DNA of 64,000 nucleotides from Vibrio metoecus (GTDB taxonomy: Bacteria > Pseudomonadota > Gammaproteobacteria > Enterobacterales > Vibrionaceae). A program made the translations under genes and the position numbers. The DNA is taken from positions 558,001 to 622,000 of the forward strand of contig NZ_CP035686.1 in NCBI RefSeq assembly GCF_009665255.1. The letters run 5' to 3'. Numbering within the stretch: position 1 is the stretch's first letter; every line of letters starts with the position of its first letter. Of the stretch, positions 29,454 through 36,304 are shown piece by piece. Under the pieces are notes generated by a model. The model saw only the letters and a list, made by a program, of their open reading frames with translations. It was not told the origin of the DNA and made no database searches.

Positions 29454-30722
29454 ATGGCTTTAGAAAGTTATCGTGATAAAAACTATCATAATGAATGGGT
29501 TAACCATCCTGATGTTGGGCAAAAATGCCAAGCCAACTCACGAGAGGTGGCCACAAAATACAGTCTGATCAATGAAGAAGTCAGTTTGCCCGCGGCGGTG
29601 ATCCAGCAGTCTAAACTCAACAACAATTTAGATTGGATGCAGCGTTTTGCGCAGCAGCATCAAGTGAAGCTCTGTCCACACGGCAAAACAACCATGATCC
29701 CGAGTTTCTTTCGTCAGCAGCTTGAGCATGGCGCTTGGGGGATTACGGTGGCCACCGCAGCGCAAGCTGAGGTGGCGGCTAGTGCCGGCGCGACGCAGAT
29801 CATCATTGCCAATCAACTGGTCGGCAAAGTGAATATGGCCATCGTGGCTAACCTTATTGAGCAGCGCAGAGTGAACATTTATACCTGCGTTGATTCAACA
29901 CTCAACGCCAAAGCGTTGGGGGAATATTTTGCTCAGCGCCAGATCCCGCTCAATTTGCTTATCGAATATGGTGTGGAAGGCGGTCGCTGTGGCTGTCGTG
30001 ATCAAAGCCAAGTGTTATCGCTTGCCCGCTTCATTCAACAACAGAGTCATCTCATATTACGTGGCATTGAAGTCTACGAAGGGGTGATTCATGGCGACAA
30101 TGCGGAGGAAATGATCCGGCAATTCTTGAACCAAGCCTTGGCGTTAACCCGTGCTTTAAAGCAAGAAGCGTTGATCGCCGATAAACCTATGGTGACTGGG
30201 GCAGGCTCAGCATGGTATGACGTGGTTTCTGAATGCTTTTCAAACCTAGACGATGTGGAGGCGATCATTCGCCCCGGTTGTTATGCAATCCATGACACTG
30301 GAATCTATTTAGCCGCTCAGAATAAGGTGATGGCTCGCGCAGAAAAAAACCAAGGCGTGGCATGCGATTTGGGAGGCGATCTCCAATCTTCTCTTGAAGT
30401 CTGGGCACACGTTCTTTCTCGACCAGAAAGCAACAGACTGGTGGTTGGGCTAGGTAAGCGTGATGTGGCTTTTGATGCAGGATTACCCACACCTGAACGG
30501 GCTTATCGTAATGGACAGCTTATTTCGGTGGGCAATGCGCAGACCATAGCGGTAATGGATCAGCATGCCTTTATTGAGATTGATTCAGACAATCAACTCA
30601 ATGTTGGAGACATCATCGCGTTCTCCACATCGCATCCATGCTTAACGATTGATAAGTGGCGCTCCATCGCAATATGTGATGATGACTATCAAGTTACGCA
30701 TTGGGTTGAGACTTGTTTCTAA
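29454..30722 (+). CDS. DSD1-type PLP/zinc dehydratase (D-serine dehydratase-like)
   Basis: A 422-residue fold-type III PLP enzyme. The PLP lysine is K78 in CPHGKTTMIPSFFRQQL; the barrel continues with GITVATAAQAEVA, LLIEYGVEGGRCG and VTGAGSAWYD. The C-terminal FSTSHPCLTIDKW has the His-x-Cys zinc pair of eukaryotic-type D-serine dehydratases. The family removes ammonia from D-3-hydroxy amino acids. D-glucosaminate (2-amino, 3-hydroxy, D at C2) fits, giving KDG and NH3; this assignment is inferred from cluster context. AAGGA precedes the ATG. Confidence 0.87.
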   Translation: MALESYRDKNYHNEWVNHPDVGQKCQANSREVATKYSLINEEVSLPAAVIQQSKLNNNLDWMQRFAQQHQVKLCPHGKTTMIPSFFRQQLEHGAWGITVATAAQAEVAASAGATQIIIANQLVGKVNMAIVANLIEQRRVNIYTCVDSTLNAKALGEYFAQRQIPLNLLIEYGVEGGRCGCRDQSQVLSLARFIQQQSHLILRGIEVYEGVIHGDNAEEMIRQFLNQALALTRALKQEALIADKPMVTGAGSAWYDVVSECFSNLDDVEAIIRPGCYAIHDTGIYLAAQNKVMARAEKNQGVACDLGGDLQSSLEVWAHVLSRPESNRLVVGLGKRDVAFDAGLPTPERAYRNGQLISVGNAQTIAVMDQHAFIEIDSDNQLNVGDIIAFSTSHPCLTIDKWRSIAICDDDYQVTHWVETCF

Positions 30723-30729
30723 ACCAAAC

Positions 30730-30765
30730 GCCGTGAGTCCGCTCGCTTTAAGGTATACTCACGGC
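30730..30765 (+). terminator. Hairpin after the DSD1-type gene
   Basis: A 9-bp stem GCCGTGAGT/ACTCACGGC with an 18-base loop lies 8 bases after the stop. No T run follows (AAAAA instead), so it could be a weak terminator or an operator in front of the regulator gene. Confidence 0.5.
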
Positions 30766-30841
30766 AAAAATGGGCGCAGAGCACCTCGGGTCGGCATGCC
30801 GGCCATCGCCGCCCCCCTACAGCAAAAAATAGGACACTAGG

Positions 30842-31705
30842 TTGAGTTTAGACGTAGATATTATTTCTCGGATCACCGAGCGATTCAGTGCGCTACGCGA
30901 TGCGGAAAAAAAAGTCGCAAAATTGATCATGGACGATATTGAAACCGCTGCGAATGCCAGTATCACTGAACTGGCAGAAAGCGCAGCAGTGAGCGAAGCC
31001 ACCATTACGCGCTTTGCCAAAGCGGTTGGTTGTAAGAATGTTCGTGATATGAAGATCAAACTGGCTCAAACGCTCACCGTTGGTCAGCGATTTATTCTTG
31101 AGCCACCCGATCAAAGCGGCTATCAAGGTATCTATGAGTCGATCAAACAGTCACTGGATATCAACCGAAATTTGATCAATGAAGCAGATATCGCGACTGC
31201 TGTTGAGTGGCTGCATGAGGCAAGACAAGTGATTGCGATCGGCATGGGCGGAGGCTCGACCATCGCCTCGCAAGAGATGCAGCACCGTTTATTTCGCTTA
31301 GGCTATGCTGTCGTGGCTTATAATGATGGTTTGATGTCACGCATGATCGCATCAACTGCCGATGGTAATGATGTGATTGTGATGCTCTCGGCTACAGGGT
31401 ACACACCCGCCATTATTGAAAGCGCAGAGCTTGCCAAAGAATACGGTGTGAAAGTGATTGCGATTACCCCGAAGGCGACACCTTTAGCAAAAATCGCGGA
31501 TCTCACTTTGCCAATTGAGCACCAAGAAACCGACTTTATCTATAAACCTTCGGCTTCTCGGTATGCCATGCTGGCCTTAGTGGATGTATTGTCGATGGCT
31601 TTAGCGGTCAACCACAAACGCCGTTCACGCGATAAACTCCGTCGCTTAAAACTGGCTCTCGACTCGTATCGTGGCGGTTTAGATCGACAACCGCTGGGCG
31701 ATTAA
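30842..31705 (+). CDS. RpiR/MurR-family transcriptional regulator
   Basis: A 287-residue regulator. The N-terminal HTH domain (about 1-78) contains ASITELAESAAVSEATITRFAKAVGC. The C-terminal SIS sugar-phosphate-binding domain (about 125-260) contains VIAIGMGGGSTIASQEMQHR and VIVMLSATGYTPAIIESAELA. A KDPG or KDG effector would be logical but is inference. The start is TTG at 30842, with AGGA 9 bases upstream and no closer ATG. It sits after the DSD1-type gene and before a strong terminator, and is the likely controller of the cluster. Confidence 0.9.
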   Translation: MSLDVDIISRITERFSALRDAEKKVAKLIMDDIETAANASITELAESAAVSEATITRFAKAVGCKNVRDMKIKLAQTLTVGQRFILEPPDQSGYQGIYESIKQSLDINRNLINEADIATAVEWLHEARQVIAIGMGGGSTIASQEMQHRLFRLGYAVVAYNDGLMSRMIASTADGNDVIVMLSATGYTPAIIESAELAKEYGVKVIAITPKATPLAKIADLTLPIEHQETDFIYKPSASRYAMLALVDVLSMALAVNHKRRSRDKLRRLKLALDSYRGGLDRQPLGD

Positions 31706-31721
31706 ATGCCGACAGCAGATT

Positions 31722-31754
31722 AAAACGTTAACTGGATCGGTTAGCGTTTTTTTT
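31722..31754 (+). terminator. Terminator of the RpiR gene
   Basis: Stem AACGTTAAC/GGTTAGCGTT (one G-T pair) with loop TGGATC is followed by eight T residues. It separates the catabolic cluster from the flaE promoter, which begins 4 bases later. Confidence 0.85.
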
Positions 31755-31757
31755 GAT

Positions 31758-31784
31758 TAAAGAAAAACCACCTCGCACCGATAA
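31758..31784 (+). promoter_or_regulatory. Sigma-28 promoter of flaE
   Basis: TAAA (31758-31761), 15 bases, then ACCGATAA (31777-31784) matches the FliA pattern TAAA-N15-GCCGATAA at 11 of 12 positions. It lies about 40 bases before the flaE ATG. Confidence 0.75.
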
Positions 31785-31822
31785 AAGAACAAGTAAGCAA
31801 TAGTGTGAGGAGTGCAGCAGCC

Positions 31823-32959
31823 ATGGCCATGACGGTAAACACCAATGTGTCAGCGCTGGTCGCACAGCGACATCTCAATTCCGCTTCCGAGATGCTCAAT
31901 CAATCTCTTGAGCGCCTCTCTTCTGGCAATCGCATTAACAGTGCGAAGGATGACGCTGCAGGGCTACAAATATCGAACCGTCTGGAAACGCAAATGCGTG
32001 GCCTGAGCATTGCCGTGCGTAATGCGAACGATGGCATTTCGATCATGCAGACCGCAGAAGGGGCGATGCAGGAAACCACTCAACTATTACAACGTATGCG
32101 CGATCTCTCTTTGCAATCGGCCAACGGCTCGAACAGCGCCGCTGAAAGAACCGCATTACAAGAAGAAATGGCCGCTTTAAACGATGAATTGAATCGAATT
32201 GCTGAAACCACCTCTTTTGCTGGGCGAAAACTGCTCAATGGCCATTTTGAAAAGGCCAGTTTCCAGATTGGATCCAGCAGTGGTGAGGCGGTACAGCTTT
32301 CACTGCGCAATATGCGATCCGACAGCTTGGATATGGGCGGCTTTAGCTACGTTGCCTCCGCAATGGCGGATAAAAAGTGGCAAGTCGCGAAAGGTAAGCA
32401 ACAACTCAATATTAACTACGTCAATGCGCAAGGCGAGAATGAGAACATTCAGCTCCAAGCGAAAGAAGGCGATGATATTGAGGAAGTGGCGACTTACATC
32501 AATGGCCAAACTGATAAAGTTTCAGCTTCTGTGAATGAAAAAGGACAACTTCAGCTTTACATCGCGGGTAAAGAGACTGCCGGAACCCTATCGTTCAGTG
32601 GCAGTTTAGCCAACGAATTACAAATGAACTTATTGGGTTATGAAGCGGTGGATAATCTCGATATCAGCAGTGCTGGCGGTGCGCAACGCGCCGTCTCGGT
32701 CATTGATACGGCATTGAAATATGTCGATGGGCATCGATCGGAATTGGGGGCAATGCAAAACCGTTTCCACCATGCGATCAGTAACCTCGATAACGTGCAT
32801 GAAAACTTGGCTGCCTCAAATAGCCGGATTAAAGATGCCGATTACGCTAAAGAGACCACGCAAATGATTAAGCAGCAAATTTTGCAGCAAGTCAGCACTT
32901 CTGTGCTCGCTCAAGCGAAACGCCAGCCGAAGTTTGTGCTGTTTTTGCTGCGTAATTAA
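31823..32959 (+). CDS. flaE: Flagellin FlaE
   Basis: A 378-residue minor flagellin of the polar filament. Conserved D0/D1 N-terminus ([41 protein letters not shown]) and C-terminal helix ([21 protein letters not shown]). The extreme C-terminus differs from its paralogues: [14 protein letters not shown] instead of [14 protein letters not shown] use the ATG at 31823, with GAGGAG 10 bases upstream; GTG at 31805 would add six codons. Five flagellins are known in V. cholerae, and only FlaA is essential for filament formation. Confidence 0.92.
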   Translation: MAMTVNTNVSALVAQRHLNSASEMLNQSLERLSSGNRINSAKDDAAGLQISNRLETQMRGLSIAVRNANDGISIMQTAEGAMQETTQLLQRMRDLSLQSANGSNSAAERTALQEEMAALNDELNRIAETTSFAGRKLLNGHFEKASFQIGSSSGEAVQLSLRNMRSDSLDMGGFSYVASAMADKKWQVAKGKQQLNINYVNAQGENENIQLQAKEGDDIEEVATYINGQTDKVSASVNEKGQLQLYIAGKETAGTLSFSGSLANELQMNLLGYEAVDNLDISSAGGAQRAVSVIDTALKYVDGHRSELGAMQNRFHHAISNLDNVHENLAASNSRIKDADYAKETTQMIKQQILQQVSTSVLAQAKRQPKFVLFLLRN

Positions 32960-33051
32960 CGTTGCCTGCTCGACTTCGTATCTAACTCATTGTTCGTCTG
33001 ACTCAAGATCAAGCTCGCTTTATCGTCCGTGGTAGAAAAACCTTGAGTGCC

Positions 33052-33074
33052 AAAGTGCACTTTTTGTGCATTTT
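33052..33074 (+). terminator. Terminator of flaE
   Basis: Stem AAAGTGCAC/GTGCATTTT (9 pairs, one G-T) with loop TTTTT lies about 90 bases after flaE. Confidence 0.6.
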
Positions 33075-33137
33075 ATATGTTTGATGCCTAATTTATCGCC
33101 AACCAAACTTTTTTCTTAAAAAATTGAAAATTTTTCC

Positions 33138-33164
33138 TAAAGGATTTAAAAAACGCGCCGTTAT
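33138..33164 (+). promoter_or_regulatory. Sigma-28 promoter of flaD
   Basis: TAAA (33138-33141), 15 bases, GCCGTTAT (33157-33164). It shares CTAAAGGAT and GCCGTTA with the flaB promoter and lies about 80 bases before the flaD start. Confidence 0.75.
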
Positions 33165-33247
33165 AAAAGGTAACTTTGAGAGAACTACTTTGGTTTTCCG
33201 AGACGTCGGAAACCGGATACATCGGAAAATCAATTGGAGAAATCACC

Positions 33248-34381
33248 ATGGCAGTAAATGTAAATACCAACGTAGCAGCAATGACCGCTCAACGTTATTT
33301 GACTGGTGCAACTAACGCACAACAAACTTCAATGGAGCGTCTATCTTCAGGCTTTAAAATCAATAGCGCTAAAGATGATGCTGCAGGCCTACAAATTTCT
33401 AACCGCTTGAATGTACAAAGCCGCGGTCTGGATGTGGCAGTACGCAACGCGAATGATGGTATTTCAATTGCTCAAACCGCAGAAGGCGCGATGAATGAAA
33501 CCACCAACATTCTGCAACGTATGCGTGATTTGTCACTGCAATCTGCGAACGGCTCGAACTCTAAAGCTGACCGTGTGGCTATCCAAGAAGAGATCACCGC
33601 GCTTAACGATGAATTGAACCGTGTGGCAGAAACCACTTCATTCGGTGGTAACAAACTACTGAACGGTACCTTCTCAACCAAGTCGTTCCAAATCGGTGCT
33701 GACAACGGTGAAGCGGTAATGTTAAGCCTGAAAGACATGCGCAGTGATAACCGCATGATGGGTGGTACCAGCTACGTTGCGACTGAAGGCAAAGACAAAG
33801 ACTGGAAAGTGCAAGCGGGCGCAAACGACATCACTTTCACACTGAAAGATATTGATGGCAACGATCAAACCATCACTGTCAACGCAAAAGAAGGCGATGA
33901 CATCGAAGAAGTCGCAACTTACATCAACGGCCAAACCGATATGGTGAAAGCATCGGTTAATGAGAAAGGCCAACTGCAAGTCTTTGCTGGTAACAACAAA
34001 GTAACCGGTGGTGTAGCTTTCTCTGGTGGTCTGGCTGGTGCACTGAACATGCAAGCGGGTACTGCTGAAACCGTTGATACTATCGATGTAACTTCAGTTG
34101 GTGGCGCGCAACAATCAGTTGCGGTTATCGACTCTGCACTGAAATACGTAGATAGCCATCGCGCTGAACTGGGTGCGTTCCAAAACCGCTTCAGCCATGC
34201 AATCAGCAACTTGGATAACATTAACGAAAACGTGAATGCTTCTAAGAGCCGTATCAAAGACACCGATTTCGCGAAAGAGACGACCGCTCTTACCAAATCG
34301 CAAATCCTGTCTCAAGCATCAAGCTCTGTGCTGGCCCAAGCCAAACAAGCGCCAAACGCCGCACTCAGCCTGTTGGGTTAA
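33248..34381 (+). CDS. flaD: Flagellin FlaD
   Basis: A 377-residue flagellin. N-terminus [19 protein letters not shown] and C-terminus [19 protein letters not shown] are the standard polymerising D0 ends. The variable centre contains [16 protein letters not shown], shared almost unchanged with FlaE. The ATG at 33248 follows GGAGAAATCACC; the frame is open further upstream but the flagellin start is unambiguous. It has its own sigma-28 promoter and terminator. Confidence 0.95.
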   Translation: MAVNVNTNVAAMTAQRYLTGATNAQQTSMERLSSGFKINSAKDDAAGLQISNRLNVQSRGLDVAVRNANDGISIAQTAEGAMNETTNILQRMRDLSLQSANGSNSKADRVAIQEEITALNDELNRVAETTSFGGNKLLNGTFSTKSFQIGADNGEAVMLSLKDMRSDNRMMGGTSYVATEGKDKDWKVQAGANDITFTLKDIDGNDQTITVNAKEGDDIEEVATYINGQTDMVKASVNEKGQLQVFAGNNKVTGGVAFSGGLAGALNMQAGTAETVDTIDVTSVGGAQQSVAVIDSALKYVDSHRAELGAFQNRFSHAISNLDNINENVNASKSRIKDTDFAKETTALTKSQILSQASSSVLAQAKQAPNAALSLLG

Positions 34382-34397
34382 TCATACCCGCACCGCC

Positions 34398-34425
34398 AAA
34401 AAATCCAGCTTCGGCTGGATTTTTT
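34398..34425 (+). terminator. Terminator of flaD
   Basis: A 12-bp stem AAAAAATCCAGC/GCTGGATTTTTT with loop TTCG follows the stop by 16 bases. Confidence 0.92.
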
Positions 34426-34512
34426 ATTACATTCGAATTTCATTAATTCAGTGCCTAACTTCACGAAAGTGGAGGGGATTTTCTTTTTTCGAAAAAAAGC
34501 CTGAAATTTCTC

Positions 34513-34539
34513 TAAAGGATATCTATTTCTCGCCGTTAC
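34513..34539 (+). promoter_or_regulatory. Sigma-28 promoter of flaB
   Basis: TAAA (34513-34516), 15 bases, GCCGTTAC (34532-34539), about 80 bases before the flaB ATG, the same layout as flaD. Confidence 0.75.
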
Positions 34540-34620
34540 AGGATACGAGAGAAATGAGGTAAACCGACGTGAGGTGAGAGACACCGAGGTTTACCAACTT
34601 ATCCGCCTAAGGAGATCAAT

Positions 34621-35751
34621 ATGGCAATTAATGTAAACACGAACGTGTCTGCCATGACCGCTCAGCGCTATTTAAATGGCGCTGCTGATGGCATGCAGAA
34701 ATCGATGGAGCGTTTGTCGTCCGGCTATAAAATCAACAGTGCTCGGGACGATGCCGCAGGTCTGCAAATTTCTAACCGTTTAACATCGCAAAGTCGTGGT
34801 TTGGATATGGCGGTGAAAAACGCCAACGATGGTATTTCTATCGCCCAAACTGCTGAAGGGGCGATGAATGAAACGACCAACATCTTACAACGGATGCGTG
34901 ACCTCTCGTTGCAATCCTCTAACGGTTCGAACTCCTCTTCTGAACGCCGAGCGATTCAAGAAGAAGTGTCCGCCCTCAATGATGAGCTAAACCGTATTGC
35001 AGAAACCACCTCATTTGGTGGTAACAAACTGCTCAACGGCTCCTTTGGTAACAAATCGTTCCAGATCGGTGCGGATTCCGGTGAAGCTGTCATGCTCAGC
35101 ATGGGCAGTATGCGCTCGGATACCCAAGCAATGGGCGGCAGAAGTTACCGTGCTCAAGAGGGGAAAGCCGCAGATTGGCGCGTAGGCGCTGCAACGGACT
35201 TAACCCTGAACTACACTGATAAACAGGGTGAAGCACGTGAAGTGACCATTAATGCCAAACAAGGTGACGACTTAGAAGAGCTCGCGACCTATATCAACGG
35301 CCAAACGGATGACGTTAAAGCTTCCGTAGGTGAAAACGGCAAAATGCAACTGTTTGCTTCATCGCAAAAAGTGAACGGTGATGTGACCATTGGCGGTGGG
35401 CTAGGCGGTGAAATCGGCTTTGACGCAGGTCGTGATGTGACTGTGGCGAATATTGATGTTTCGACCGTTGCGGGTTCACAAGAAGCGGTCTCGGTATTGG
35501 ACGGTGCATTGAAGGCGGTGGATAGCCAACGCGCTTCATTGGGTGCGTTCCAGAACCGATTCGGTCACGCGATCAGTAACTTGGATAACGTCAACGAGAA
35601 CGTCAATGCGTCTCGTAGCCGTATCCGTGATACCGATTATGCTCGTGAAACCACGGCGATGACGAAAGCGCAGATATTGCAACAAGCGAGTACTTCCGTG
35701 TTGGCGCAAGCGAAGCAGTCACCATCTGCAGCTCTGAGCTTATTGGGGTAA
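34621..35751 (+). CDS. flaB: Flagellin FlaB
   Basis: A 376-residue flagellin with N-terminus [19 protein letters not shown] and C-terminus [18 protein letters not shown]. The D1 block [21 protein letters not shown] is nearly identical to FlaD, with greater divergence in the centre. GGAG lies 6 bases before the ATG. It is followed at 71 bases by flaG with only a weak hairpin (35776-35800) in between, so read-through into flaG-fliD is possible. Confidence 0.95.
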   Translation: MAINVNTNVSAMTAQRYLNGAADGMQKSMERLSSGYKINSARDDAAGLQISNRLTSQSRGLDMAVKNANDGISIAQTAEGAMNETTNILQRMRDLSLQSSNGSNSSSERRAIQEEVSALNDELNRIAETTSFGGNKLLNGSFGNKSFQIGADSGEAVMLSMGSMRSDTQAMGGRSYRAQEGKAADWRVGAATDLTLNYTDKQGEAREVTINAKQGDDLEELATYINGQTDDVKASVGENGKMQLFASSQKVNGDVTIGGGLGGEIGFDAGRDVTVANIDVSTVAGSQEAVSVLDGALKAVDSQRASLGAFQNRFGHAISNLDNVNENVNASRSRIRDTDYARETTAMTKAQILQQASTSVLAQAKQSPSAALSLLG

Positions 35752-35775
35752 CCCTTTAAGCTCATTCGAGCTAGT

Positions 35776-35800
35776 AAGTAACTTGCGGTAAATGTTACTT
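35776..35800 (+). terminator. Weak hairpin between flaB and flaG
   Basis: A 7-bp stem AAGTAAC/GTTACTT with an 11-base loop and no T run. It may attenuate rather than stop transcription into flaG. Confidence 0.4.
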
Positions 35801-35822
35801 ATAAGGTGGAAGGGAGATTGTT

Positions 35823-36283
35823 ATGGAAATACCATCCTACGCATCGAACATCCAGCCTTACGGCTCACAAAGTGGCATTAAAATTGCTTCAGAAAACGAT
35901 AATGCAAAAAGTGTTTCGCTTTCAGGGAGAACAGCCGCTCGGTTTCGCGTGCAGATAAATCATCTGAACACTTTTCTGAGCAGGCCAGGGCAAAGCAGCA
36001 AGAATCGGTTGATACGGCTATGGAGCATGCTAGGCAGCGCCAACGTCTCAACGAGGAGCAACTTGCCAAAATGGTGGATCAAATGAACGAGTTCGTGAAA
36101 TCTATCAACAAAGGCCTGTCTTTCAGATTGGATCAAGAATCCGGGCGAGAGGTGGTTACCATCTACGAAGCTTCGACGGGTGATATCATTCGTCAAATCC
36201 CTGAGGAAGAGATGCTTGAAGTATTGCGTCGCCTTGCCCGTGAACAGGATCATCGATCCGGTTTACTGATGGCAAAGGTGTGA
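35823..36283 (+). pseudogene. flaG: FlaG flagellar protein, frameshifted
   Basis: The start at 35823 (AGGGAG 7 bases upstream) encodes MEIPSYASNIQPYGSQSG and on to VSLSG near residue 35, then drifts into non-family sequence and stops at 36086. In the -1 frame the rest of FlaG is intact: ENSRSVSRADKSSE, then EEQLAKMVDQMNEFVKSINK, LSFRLDQESGREVV and IRQIPEEEMLEVLRRL, ending at 36283. One extra G in the run at 35925-35927 would restore a 153-residue protein. FlaG is thought to affect filament length. Whether the lesion is real or a homopolymer read error is undecided. Confidence 0.88.
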
Positions 36284-36304
36284 ATATGTTTTTGAGGTGA
36301 TTGA

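Noticed and set aside
31805..31822. GTG start six codons upstream of flaE ATG
   Set aside because: The GAGGAG site falls inside this extension, and flagellin N-termini begin at the Met-Ala of 31823.
20243..31822. Genomic-island attachment sites or integrase at the catabolic cluster
   Set aside because: No integrase, transposase, tRNA gene or matching direct repeats could be seen at either border by eye.
32900..32959. Frameshift at the end of flaE
   Set aside because: The odd C-terminus stays in register with the paralogues (same codon number and stop position within two codons), so it is substitution rather than a frame change.
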